From assembly GCA_002335605.1 (NCBI GenBank), contig BEDY01000003.1, positions 1,116,001 through 1,180,000 of the forward strand: a stretch of DNA of 64,000 nt. The letters are read 5' to 3'. Position 1 is the stretch's first letter, and every line of letters begins with the position of its first letter. Shown piece after piece: positions 1 through 10,701 of this stretch. A model generated the notes under the pieces. It was given only the letters and a program-made list of their open reading frames with translations, was not told the origin of the DNA and made no database searches. This DNA is from Prillingera fragicola. Taxonomy: Eukaryota > Basidiomycota > Tremellomycetes > Trichosporonales > Trichosporonaceae. The position numbers and the translations under genes are program-made.

Positions 1-2
1 TG

Positions 3-1271
3 CGTCGTGGCGAGCCTTGGACAATGGCTTCCTTGGGAGGATCAGTGTCGACTGGTCAAGGAATTGGCGGCCTTTACTCTGAGAAGAACATGCACAGGGT
101 GCTGTTCCATCAACTAAATGACCTGTTCCCCCAAGCCGACGGTGTCCTGCTCGATCCAATGGCCGCCAAAGACGACAAAAAGGGCAAGAAGAATGCGTTT
201 AGCAACGGCTCTAAAGCTGCCCACGGGAGTGACTACTTTTCCTACTGTGCGCAGCTTCACGTGCCCAAGGACACCGACCTGGTCATTCTCGAGTTTGCTA
301 TCAACGACCCCACGACGTTCCCTGGCCACATGCCTCAGTTCGAGTACCTCATCCGCTCCCTGCTGGAGATGGATAGCAAGCCGGCAGTTCTCGTTTATCA
401 CACCTTTGGTCTCATGTTTGAGAGTATCCTGGTCGGCGGTGACCTGTCTCATGGTGTCGCACAGTACTATGATGTGCCGACGGTGTCCAGTCGCAATGCC
501 CTGCTTCCTATTGCCCTCGCCAACAAGACGGTGCTCCCAGAATTCTTTCTCTCTTTCCCAGGCTACAGCCTAGAGACATTGAAGCACATTGACCTGCGCC
601 ACGTAAGTTCCACATTGCCAGGATGGTAATCTGACCTCTAGTTTGGCCCCAAATTGCACGAATTTTCGGGCAAGGTCATGCACGCCTACTTTGAGACTCA
701 GCTCTGCGAGATGGAGAAGCTCGAGAGCAAGGTCTCCCATGTCGACGTCGACGAGCTGTACCCTGTGGCGCCCCTGCAGCAGCTGCTGCAACAGAAGTAC
801 ACGCCTGGCATCGAGGTTCCAAAGTCGCAACCAATCTGCCTTACCACAGACTCGGAGAAGTTCCCCTTGAAGCCAAAGCACCAGAACGGTTGGCGCAACT
901 GGGCATGGAAGCAGAAGAAGTACTTGATCGCCGACAAGCCCGGCGCCAAGCTCACCTTCGACGCCCCGGTCACTAGGGGCACGAGTATCATTCTCTACTT
1001 CCTGCGGTCCAAGATATTTGGGCTGGGTAACCTGAAATGCTGGGTCGACGACGACCTATCAACTGCCAAGGTCATCAAGGGCTACTGGGACAAAGAGATC
1101 AACATTGGACAGTAAGTGCTGCCTACTGTGACACAGCATGTCTGACCGTCCAGAACGGAGCGATGGACTACCACGCAGGGCCATCACGAGCTCCATTGTG
1201 AACTCCTTGAAGAGACAGCGGATCCTGGAGGCGGCCATGAGTTCCGCCTCATGGCTCTGATGAGTTTCTAG
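3..1271 (+). CDS. SGNH/GDSL-like hydrolase family protein, 5' truncated by window edge
   Basis: The frame is open to the left edge, so the N-terminus is missing; about 395 residues are present in three exons (to 602, 642-1111, 1154-1271) joined by short GT-AG introns. The visible N-terminal GGSVSTGQG looks like block I of SGNH hydrolases, with the serine as probable nucleophile. It is followed by a strand-like LVILEFAINDP, where an N-D pair fits the glycine/asparagine blocks. The C-terminal third (after about residue 270) has no match I recognise but looks like a beta-rich accessory domain. In this family such proteins cut or transfer acyl groups on glycans or lipids. The downstream GT18-like, O-methyltransferase and GT61-like genes suggest surface-glycan work, which is inference. 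I cannot see a signal peptide because the start lies outside the window. The family call is moderately sure, the substrate unknown. Confidence 0.6.
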
Positions 1272-1637
1272 AGTGCCTCCTGGGACCCGCCAATTGGGCA
1301 CCCATGTGTGAACTCAAGTCCACGAGCTGTACAACAGTGCACCGCACCCCTCACTCCCCATGCTACACTTTGTTATCATAGAATCTACATGCATATAAGC
1401 TCCTTGGTCGTTGGACTCGACTTCAAAATTTCCATGTTGACTACTTCCCTAAGGCCTAAGATTAAGTGGCAACGGTGCCTGGTAACAACAAACCGTGGTC
1501 TTCCCGTCTGTCCCTTTGCCCACCGCACATGAACGACTGATGTGACGTGCGCACGCATGACCCGCGCACCTAATGATCAACCCTGCACAAACAAACCCGT
1601 CGTCTTCCTCACCATCAATATTGATCGCTAGTCGCGC
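1272..1637. other. Intergenic, SGNH-like 3' end to GT18-like promoter
   Basis: 366 bases between two co-directional genes. It must hold the terminator of the upstream gene and the promoter of the GT18-like gene. I see no ORF, repeat or clear TATA element. Confidence 0.5.
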
Positions 1638-3565
1638 ATGTCCATGCTTGTGCACCACACTGGCCGTAAACGACAGAAGCCGGCAGGTCGGTTCGGCTAC
1701 CGTCGACGCCCCCGGGCTTTGAAGGCGCTGTACTTGGTGGCACTGATAGCCCTTGGCCTCCTGGCATACTCGCAGTTGCGGCCCAAGGCTTACTTCAGTG
1801 GCCTGGAGAACCGACTTGACCATGGCAAGACATGCAGAGGGTGGAACCCAGACGCCGATCCAAGCCTCGACCCGCCCCGATGTCTCCGAGCAAAGCAGTT
1901 CCGGCAACTGCAGGCGTATGTGGCCGCGCCGGCATACAAGTGGGTCTGAAAGTGGATTGGAACGGGACTGACAGTCCTTGCAGGCACGACAAGGAGGTGC
2001 TTGATGGACTGGCACGACTGGAGCAATGCCTTCGAGGAGAGACGCCTTGCCCGGAACGGCCCCTCATCGTGAGCAACTGGTGGTTTATGCGGCAGGCGCG
2101 TCTGGGAGGACAAGCGGGCGAGGAAGTATGGATGTTTGAAGTGGTGTGTTTCACATACGGTGCGTATGCTGACAGCGAGGCCGACGTAGTCGAAGCGGAA
2201 GGGTTCACCATTGTGGCCGACCATCGCATGGCGCGGATTCTGCAACTTTCGCAAGCCTTGAACGAATCATTGTTAGTTACCGAACCCATGACGGCGAACC
2301 TAACCCGGACAGGCACATGTTCTGGATGAATGAGAACAATGCTGTGGAGTGCGCATCGAACCCACGGTGTATTCGAGCAGAAGATTATAGGCTGGCGGAG
2401 AATCCCAGTCTACGGCACGACCTCGAAGGCTGGAGGCCAGAAGAGTTCGGTAGGCTGCCCTTGTGGAGGCTGTTTACCACTACATGGGTGCGGTGAAGAT
2501 CTTTGCCATGTTGCTGACTGACAGTGGGGTTCACGACCTAGCAATGCGCATCGACCAGGGATGTGGCCCAATCGCGACTGGGGTATCACAGAGCTCCCGG
2601 AGGGTGACGAGGTATGGTCTTTCAATCCCCTTGGACGCAGGTGGCAGATTTCGTACGTATCTGTGAAAGAAGACCAGCTAACAGCACAGGCCGTACCCAT
2701 ATCCTGGTCACACGTTTGTCCCTATCTCGATGGAGCGTCAGTGCCAGTCAACGCCGCAAGTGGCGCCTCAGAACCGGAGCGACAGCGTGGTGGTTCTGGG
2801 AAAGCAAAGCAGTTCGTGTTGTCTTCCTCCGACATGTCCCACTGACAGAAGGCTACTTTCAGTCGGATTACGGCGAACTCATCCATTGGGGAGAAGTGCA
2901 TGACTGGCTCAAGGCTCGTGACGTACAATTTATGTGCACAGCGAACGAGGACGAGTACCCTCTGCCCCACGGACTAGTCAATCTTGGCTCTCTTTCCAAG
3001 ACGGCGTATGTCGAGCTTCTTAGTAACGCACGAGCACTGCTGGGGATCTCATACCCACCTATCAGCCCGACGCCGTATTTGGCACTATGCCGTGGGACAC
3101 CAGTGGTCATGCCGTACCTTGAGCCAAACCCACCTCAGCTCAAGGGCTGGCCCATGTACGATGAGTGAGTGACTCGGGCGCTGCAGTCTGCTAAGTATGT
3201 AGCTTCTTCTATCAGCACGGTCCAATCAGTGCCTTACCTGAACCATACGTGTACACGTATCGCATTGGGGACAACCGGCAGCTTGCCAAACAACTGCAAA
3301 AGGCCATCTCGACTCCAATCAAGCCATAGTGAGAGACACGGACATTAAAATGACTAACTATAGCGTACCACCAAACCATGGAACCGCCGATTTGATCCAC
3401 CATGTCCGCAAAATGTTATATTACAACTACGAGAAGGAATACAACAAGATTCGTGCGGCCAACGGAGGCTTGGCACCCCGTGTTCCCAGCAACATGCTGG
3501 AAAAGTGTTGGGAGGGCCGCGCTTGTGAGTATGGCGACTATATTGACGACTATGTGGGGGATTAG
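1638..3565 (+). CDS. GT18 (MGAT5-like) glycosyltransferase, type II membrane protein
   Basis: Eight exons (1638-1939, 1984-2271, 2313-2492, 2542-2652, 2690-2811, 2849-3164, 3203-3328, 3364-3565) sum to 1,647 nt, giving 548 residues with no internal stop. A short basic N-terminus (KRQKPAGRFGYRRRPR) precedes one hydrophobic segment (about residues 30-48), the arrangement of a Golgi type II enzyme. The middle carries a PYPYPGHTF block followed by a VVVLGK strand. The C-terminal half has GLVNLGSLSKTAYVELLSNA, then a GISYPPISPTPYLALCRGTP loop, like the donor-binding region of alpha-1,6-mannosyl-glycoprotein N-acetylglucosaminyltransferase V (family GT18). In animals that enzyme branches N-glycans; the fungal acceptor is not known to me. 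It ends 46 bases from the convergent O-methyltransferase gene. Family call fairly sure; donor sugar and acceptor not determinable here. Confidence 0.75.
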
Positions 3566-3611
3566 CTATAGCTTTCTATAGGTTGAGATCTGCATTTGCA
3601 TCTTACGACGC

Positions 3612-4535
3612 TCAAGAATCTCTCCGGGGGTGATAGGTAAACAGTGAGAGGCCCTTGTCGAATGGCACGATGCAGTGGGTGTAATTGCTGCCCTCGGCCG
3701 CGATATGCGCAAACAAGTCGGCATATCGCTTTCCGCTCGCGATCGTATTATCCACAATAACAATAGCCCCTGGTCGGAGGTGTGGTTCCACCAGCCTGAG
3801 TGCCGGAAGGGCCATTGGTGCCCAAACTGAACAGTCAGACCGGCACCCTGCGTAGTGACATACTGTCGAGAAGGAGCATATCCACTGATTCAAGACCAGT
3901 TGTAAGCGTCTCACGCAGGTCGCCCTCGCGGAGATCGATGATCTCGCGCACCCCTGCCTCCTTCCAGTATTTGACCGCCTGCGCTGCCTTGGTCGGTTCG
4001 TGTTCGGTAGCGACTACACGACCGCTGCCCCCGAGAGCAGCAGTGTTGGCTGCCACTGCAAGAGCGAGATAAATGGTTGAGACCCCGAATGATGTACCAG
4101 CCTAAATGTCTTAGCATTGGCCACATACATGTTACCCTTCGCTGGTCAACGGTAGCCCACCTCAACAATGTTACGAGCTCCAATGGCACGTGCAAGTGTG
4201 TACACAAACTGAGCCTTGTCTTGGTCCAGTGCGATAAACTTGTCAACGACAGAGCTTTTAAAGCTAGCTTCAGGAACAGCAGTAAGATCAAAATTGGCCT
4301 CTTGCGCAAGAGACTTGGCATGTAAGTCGTCGAGAAGGGCCAGCACGGCCGGGGTGCTCAAGGCATTGGTGGCGAGAGGATTGGGGTTCTTAGGGTGGTT
4401 GTTTGGGACCGCAGCTGTCGTACTTATGAACGATCGAAGGGGTGTACAAGGGGACGATCGAGTGCTGTTCCGCATAAGAGTCCTGAGCGCGAGGCGAAAC
4501 ATGGCCAGATTGTGAATGGAAAACAACGCGCTCAT
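3612..4535 (-). CDS. Class I SAM-dependent O-methyltransferase (catechol-OMT-like), probably mitochondrial
   Basis: Three exons (4535-4161, 4101-3864, 3826-3612) join to 275 residues. The SAM-binding region reads IVEAGTSFGVSTIYLALA, a hallmark of the Methyltransf_3/COMT-like family. It is followed by an acidic strand end (ATEHEP), then DMLLLDIWAPMALPAL and VIVDNTI, where the aspartates would bind metal and substrate. The start chosen (4535) gives a 45-residue leader that is arginine- and serine-rich without acidic residues (MSALFSIHNL..., RSFISTTAAV), resembling a mitochondrial targeting peptide. An internal ATG 12 codons downstream would leave a shorter leader. The reaction is methyl transfer from S-adenosylmethionine to a hydroxyl; the acceptor is unknown. 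It lies in tandem with the GT61-like gene, convergent with the GT18-like gene. Confidence 0.8.
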
Positions 4536-4813
4536 GACTGCATGAAGTGTTGAGGTAGGGGGCAGCAAGCTGCAGTGTGGGCAGTGTGGGGAATGTGGGG
4601 TTCCAGGCACGCTATGGTCTCGGCGGATGTGCTATCCTCTCGTACCGTTTACAACTCAACACTTGTCTGCCTCCACGTTGTTCTTCAATCCAGTTACAGA
4701 TCTGGCAACCCTTGGGAATTTTGCCGAAACGAAAGGTGCAGCAGGTTGTGGCTGTTGCTGGGGCTGGAGAAGTTCATCGATTTATGGCTGATGTGGGTAC
4801 GGTTGTGATCTGA

Positions 4814-6738
4814 TTACTGTTCGACTAGCACCGGCACCACAGACGTGGGCCGGTGGGAGTGGAAAACCCCCTCTGATTCCTCCCAGTCGAAGGGCACTGG
4901 TCCATTGCGCCTGGCCTCTGCCATGGCTTTGACAACACCAGCAACATAAGGACCGTAAACGGCGATATTTTTCGAGTGGAAGTCTGGTCCTTGATCGACA
5001 GCCCACCCATCCTTTCTGGTCCAATTGGCACGAGGGAAGTGAGTGGCGTTGTGAACCGCATAATATTCGTGGCCCATGGCCTCTGCTAGAACGCCATAGT
5101 CACGAGCAAAGCCTCCTGGCTTCATAAACTCGAGAACAGCTCCTCCTGGCTTCATCCAGAGCTGATGGCTGAGGCCATTGCCGTGCACTCCAAGCATAAT
5201 CTGTTGGTAAGCCGGGGTTTTGCGTCAACCATCGACTCACATCCGTTCTAGCGGATAGGCAGAACTGCTCGGGGCGAGTCATCTTCTCCATTTGAGCGTC
5301 GTGAAATTCGATCGCACCATCGCTCGCCAGCCCCTCTAAGAGACCGATGAGTCGTTCGTGATCTGAATCGGGCATACGACGACCAGTGAGTTGACTACTG
5401 TAAGTAATGTGTCGGCGATGGCCACATACCGGTTGATATATGTGACTACGGGAACGTGGGCCTGCTTGCGCTTCGCAATACACCCAGCTCCATACGCCAA
5501 GGCAACAGCACGTTGACGTAGCGGTTCAAACCAGTCCACTGGCACCTTCAAACTCGGAAGGTCCGCGTTGGCCTTGTTCCAATACTTCACATTGACACCA
5601 TGGCGATGGGCTGCCCAGCGCTGCCTGTAAGCGAGACATCGACATTTCAAACTTACACAGGCAATAGACATGCTCTCATAAAGAAAAGTCGTTTGACTGT
5701 CTTTAAGATCGCCAAGCCCCGTCACTTCCTCAACGTCGGCACCGGCAAGAATTGTGTGGAGCAACCACGGTGAGATACGAGCTTTATCACGCTGCAGAAG
5801 TCAGCTGCATTCTCTAAACAATCCTCACCCAATCCGTGGCGCGGAATAGAACGCGGGATGGGAGTTGGCTGTTGCCAGCAGCAACAGCAATGCGCCATGC
5901 ACCAAGGAAGAGCTCGCCTGTGATGTGGTTAGCCCTCGCTTTCTCATCTTGTCTTACATACCAACTGTGGAGGGGAGAACAGGTCGCGCAGTTAGTAAGA
6001 GATCAAGAGGACGATGCGGACGAACCGACTGCGCTCGTTAGCTCTGGCCGCTAAAAATATCCTCAACGCACAGTGGTAATAGTGACCTATAACTGATTGC
6101 TGTCCAGCGTCATTCCGGTCATCGAAGTACAGCTTGGCCTGTCAGCTTGGCTGGTAGTGGGAATCTTACCGTCAAGCCAGGCTTTCTAATGGCAACAGCA
6201 CCCAGCACCTGACGAGCCTCCTCGGGCGTCAAGATCTGCCACCTGTCGGGGCCAGGCTTCTCGTGGCCGCCACGGTGCCCGTTAGGCTTGAGCCTCTGCG
6301 GCCCGGACACGATATAGCTGGCACCAACTTCTGGGAATCCCGCTGCAGCCGCGTCATTTGTGACGAAGATGAAAGTGTCGTTGAAGAAGTAGAGGTTTTG
6401 GATATGGTCTCTTTTTCAGCAACAAGCCTCGGTGATGCTGGACTCACTGTAGCCTGCGATACTCTTGACCACTACTGATTCGGCCAAGGGAATCTTTTCG
6501 TCGTGCAGGGGCACATACACCGAATCCAAGCTCCGGGGATGCCCAGCAAACTCGCCATCGCCCGTAGGCCAGAGGCCAAGCTGATGAATTAGCTACAGCC
6601 CATCCAGTGCCACACATGACAACTTACTTGGATATTGTACCTGTGTGGCCTGTGCGGCCCCCACAGCAAAGCCGTTGACAACAACACGCTGATTGTGCAC
6701 AGCAAGAGAAGAAGAGGTTTGCCGATACGAATGGACAT
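4814..6738 (-). CDS. GT61-like (DUF563) glycosyltransferase, type II membrane protein
   Basis: A multi-exon gene starting at 6738 with MSIRIGKP followed by an uninterrupted hydrophobic stretch (LLLLLCTISVLLSTALLW), a signal anchor. Further exons encode NLYFFNDTFIFVTND, GELFLGAWRIA, VPVVTYINR and, near the C-terminus, IMLGVHGNGLSHQLWMKPGG. The last is the GT61 signature found in plant xylosyltransferases and animal EOGT/POMGNT2. The catalytic-domain order matches the family. The chain ends in VLVEQ at 4814. The exon joining HYYH to GELFLG appears to be a 3-nt microexon (5962-5964) between introns 5918-5961 and 5965-6072. Likely a Golgi enzyme adding xylose or GlcNAc to a glycan; donor and acceptor are inference. 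About 280 bases separate its stop from the start of the O-methyltransferase gene, which is on the same strand. Confidence 0.75.
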
Positions 6739-7962
6739 GGTATGCGCGGTGTAGAGACGAGAGTTACAGGACAACAATAATATGCTGGTGGTCTGTCAGA
6801 TAGGAACCACGGGGCTGCTGCGCTGGAGTACTGAGAGCCTACCTCACTGCAAGATGGCGGGCACTACGATCTTTCCCACCTGGGGCCACATGCTGACTCT
6901 AAACATCACAGGAAGTTATACACATCACCCCCAAACTGCCACAACACCTCGTTGCTCGTTGTGAGGTGGAGTTTAAATCTAACAACATCATGAGAAGGAT
7001 CAAGTCCTTACAGTCCTGCAGCGTCTTCAGCCATTAACCCCTTTGGCAACACAACAAAGTTGGTTAGGCACAGCCCATACAACACAGAACCGTTCTGTTC
7101 ATGATAGCGAGGACCAAGACGGCTGCCTGTGGCTACGGATGTTGGAGCTCCTTGTGCAGCAGTCTGAAACTGCGCTCCCCAGCTTAGGAACCGTTGTCTT
7201 AGGTCCAGAAAGGTACGACCCAGGAAGCGACTTGGAGACAGGTAGCGAGGAACTGGGCCGAGGAGAAAAGTCTGGCAGGTTCCGGAACAGAGGCCAAGCA
7301 CTGGCCAGGTTCCCATAGTTCCCAACTGGACACTCCATTCCCAACCGAAAACAGGCTTCTCCACATTCTTTGTCACTGTAATGCAAACACAAGATGTTCC
7401 TGATACGTAAGTATGTGCCTGTAACGAAAATATTAAGTTTCGACACTGGCAAGTTGCCCAATATGGTTGATGTGGCATCTCTTTGGGCTGCATGTGCCGT
7501 ACGCATGTGCTGAACGTGGGCTGAACATGTGCAGTGCACAGAATTCTGCTGCTCACTGCACTATGCTGGGGGGGAAGGGGGAGGAGAAAGGCGGGGAGGA
7601 GGAGAGGAGGGCGGAAAGCAGACGGAGGGAAGGGGGCGACCGTTGACAAGGCCATTGTTTTTCTGTTTGTGCCTGCCAACCTGTATTTCTAATGCTAAAA
7701 CCGATAGGCGAGCCGGAGACGAGATCTAACCTCACGCGAGTCGCACACAGGTTTGCGGGTTCGATATCCTGATGCGTTTGACACCGTTCGGCGCGACACG
7801 CGGCATAAATACTGTTGTGTGCCTGGTCCAATCTGCCACAGGATGACAGCCATTGCGCTTTCGACAGATAAATGTGATCATGCATAGGCGCATGAGCTAA
7901 TATCGCCAATCGACTGTCCACTACGGCTCTACATTCATCCCTCCTCTAGTCTGCAGTGCGAC
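6739..7962. other. 1.2-kb intergenic region upstream of the GT61-like gene with a purine tract
   Basis: Lies between the GT61-like start and the DBP5 stop, both on the minus strand. A 223-codon open frame on the minus strand (7008-7679) is proline/serine/cysteine-rich with no family resemblance and is probably not coding. A strongly asymmetric G/A tract runs from about 7568 to 7640. No tRNA or transposon signal was seen. Confidence 0.5.
7568..7640 (+). repeat. Polypurine (G/A) tract
   Basis: About 70 bases almost entirely G and A on the plus strand, including runs of 7, 5, 4 and 5 guanines. Such tracts can form triplex or quadruplex DNA and often exclude nucleosomes; here the role is unknown. 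Confidence 0.7.
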
Positions 7963-10312
7963 TTAGTTTGTTGGGCCCTTCATCGCAGCCTTGAGAGCCT
8001 GTAGGTTGTTAGTGACGGCCGGCAGGAGGGACAAACCTTTTCCAGCTGGTCGAGATCCGATTCACTGCGGGCGTCGATGCGCTTCATACGCTTGCCAAGT
8101 GCAATCTGGATCTCCTCCACCTCCTGACGAGAGCGTTCATCGTGCACAAAGGTGACCGAGCAACCCTTGCGGCCAAAGCGACCCGTGCGACCTGCGCAAT
8201 CAGTAGAAGAACAAAGGGAAGCCTGCAGAGTTACCCACCGATACGGTGAATGTACGTCTCAATGTCGGGGTGCTGGTTGCCCGGAGGGCCAATGACAGGT
8301 ACGTCATAGTTGACAACCATGTTTACCTGCTGGATATCGATACCACGAGCAATGACGTTGGTAGTAATGAGCACCTTTGTCTTGCCGTCACGGAAGCCGT
8401 CGAGAATCGCGTCACGGTCGTCCTTCTCGCCGTGAAGTGAAGCCACCGAGTGACCCTCGGAGATGAGGCGCTCAGCGAGCTGATCGGCAGTTGACTTTGT
8501 CTTGCAGAAAACGATGCTTTGGCCAATTGACATGCAGTCGTAGAGAGCCGACAGAGCATCAAACTTGCCCTCCTTGCTGTCGCATTCAAGGTAGAGCTGC
8601 TTGATGGCCTCAACGGTGACGTCCTCCTTCTTGAGGAAGATCTGGTTTGCCTCTGGGGCGAAGAGGTGGGCAAACTTCTGGACGTCGTCCGGGAAAGTGG
8701 CGGAGAAGAGCACATTTTGGACATGAGGAGGGAGCATCCTTCAAATGTCAGTTACGAACGAACTGCCAGCCAGCAACTCACTTCTTGATGCGGAAGGTCT
8801 GGTCACCAAGACCCTGCAGCTGAATCATCTCGTCGGCCTCGTCAAGTACGAAGACACGAATCTGCTCGGGGTCAAAGATGCGCTTGCCACGCCCCAGCAT
8901 GTCCACAAGGGTACCTGGGGTACCGATAAGAATGTGCTTGTCGATCTTGGCGGTCCGAGACCATGAGCCGGGAACAGCCAGACATGTCTTGATCTGGGTG
9001 AACTGGCCAAGCTTGTCCATGACTTCTTGGATCTGGCGGGCAAGCTCACGCGAAGGAGCTAGGCAAATGGCCTGAGGCGTCATGAGGGCAGGGTCCACAC
9101 GGCTGAGCATGTTGAGTGCAAAGGCGGCAGTCTTGCCTGTACCCGACTGACTCTGGCCGATGAGGTTTTGGGGGCTGGGCGTGAGGACTGGACATCTTCG
9201 CCGTCAACTCACGGGTTCCTCAGCAACATGGGCAGGGCATTCTCCTGAATCTTTGAAGGCTTCGTAAAGCCCACGGCGTAGATGCCCTTGCGAAGGTCGT
9301 CGTGGCTGTCTCATCAGCGTCTCGCTCACTGTTAATTCGCTCACATTGGAAGCTCCTCGAAAGACTTCACGGAGTAGAGAGGCGAGTTGGGGTCGGCCTG
9401 TTGATCTGCGAGCTTGACCTGGCAGACGTTAGGGATGTCCTCGCATGTATCCTAGGGGCAACTTACCTCGACTTTGAAGTCGTTTGAGACCAAGCCAGAG
9501 ACACCGTCACTGGTGGATACAGACTCCGGGGCAGACTTCGCTCCACCTGGCACTGAACCAGTCAGACTAGCCAACCGAGTGAGCGGACCTGGCACTCACC
9601 AAAGTTAGCTGCGTTGGCGTCCATTTTTGTCGTCTTCTCAGAGGTCTCCGTTGGCTTGTTGTCGGCAGCCTTTGTCGCTGGCTCTGCGGCGGCCGAGGAA
9701 GCGTGTGCGGCCGAAGCAGTTGGTGTTGAGGAGGTTGGGGGGGCAGCAGCCTTGACGCCAGCAAGGGCCTTTCCAAAGAGAGGACTGGCGGTGTTGGGAC
9801 GGGGACGTTGAGCTGGCGCCTTGGGAGCAGCAGGGGCAGGGGCAGATGCAGATGGCCCGTCGGTGGATAGGCCAGAAATACGAGAGGCAAGAGATGCTAC
9901 CGCGGGAGACTCGGCGGCGTCTACAGGGTCAGCCATACCGAAGGTTGTTGACAACATACCAGAGGCAGGCGAGTCTGCGCTTTCCGTTGGGACTTGAACA
10001 GTCAGCGGCTGGAGAGAGTGTGGTCTGTGTGTGTGTGGAGACGTTGACGAGGTGGAGAATGAAGTGAATGCAAGAATGCAAGGCAGGGCACTAAGAGTGG
10101 AGCCTCGGCCCGTCGATGTCTGTGTGCTCGAGCACCAAAAAAGGATGTGACACACATAATGCACCTCCACCTTTTGCACGGTCACAGGTAACAGGCATGC
10201 ACAAATCTTGTCAACCGACCGAACACTCACCAAATCCTCCAAGACGCTTGCGCAGGTCGTCAGTCGAGACCTCGTCGTCCTCAACGTCGTCGGCCCAGTC
10301 TGTGCTACCCAT
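7963..10312 (-). CDS. DBP5: DEAD-box ATP-dependent RNA helicase Dbp5 (mRNA export)
   Basis: Starts at 10312 with an acidic leader (MGSTDWADDVEDDEVSTDD) and an Ala/Pro-rich N-terminal extension, then the helicase core in several exons. Visible motifs: a Q-motif region (FTKPSKIQENALP), motif I SQSGTGKT (near 9130-9160), PSRELA (Ia), GTPGT (Ib), VLDEADEM (II, DEAD), FSATFP (III, SAT), IVFCKTKSTADQL (IV), VLITTNVIARGID (V) and HRIGGRTGRFGRKG (VI). SATFPDDV and IGPPGNQHPDIETYIHRIGG are distinctive for Dbp5/DDX19. The family remodels mRNPs at the cytoplasmic face of the nuclear pore, activated by Gle1-InsP6. The protein ends ALKAAMKGPTN. Several introns of about 45-60 nt; those in the N-terminal extension are least certain. 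Confidence 0.92.
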
Positions 10313-10701
10313 GTTTGGATGGAAACAGCACTCGATAGGCGTGGAGAGTTAGGGTCCGAGCGCTAGAAGATGCGAGGGCGTACCACTTAGGCGTGCGGTG
10401 GGATGATTGTGTGACGGTCTGTGCGCAAAACGGGCGTTCAAGTCCTTGACACACGAACGTATGATGATGCTGTACACACGATACGGACAGCTACTGGCGT
10501 TGATGGGGTTGGGACGAGTGAATGAGATGGATGTAGGCGACTCCGTTCAATGATGACATGTGTCAGCCCGGAGCAACCAGTGCCTTTGAAACATGAAAGC
10601 CGGAACCAAGCAAATCTAGAGTGGCACTCGCAACCAGCCTGTATCACACTTGTCGCTTGCTTTTCATATGGCATTATTAACTCTAGGTAGCCATATGCAT
10701 A
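10313..10701. other. Intergenic, DBP5 promoter side
   Basis: 389 bases between the DBP5 start and the stop of the LRR gene, both minus strand. No ORF of note and no recognisable regulatory motif. Confidence 0.4.

Noticed and set aside
2330..2521. Possible frameshift/pseudogene in the GT18-like gene
   Set aside because: The apparent stops disappear once introns 2493-2541 and 2653-2689 are removed; the gene reads through completely.
7008..7679. 223-codon open frame on the minus strand
   Set aside because: Composition is Pro/Ser/Cys/Leu-rich with no domain, it overlaps the purine tract, and no splice context or neighbour supports it.
7755..7775. tRNA B-box-like GGGTTCGATATCC
   Set aside because: One base too many compared with the GGTTCGANTCC box, and no A-box or cloverleaf can be drawn around it.
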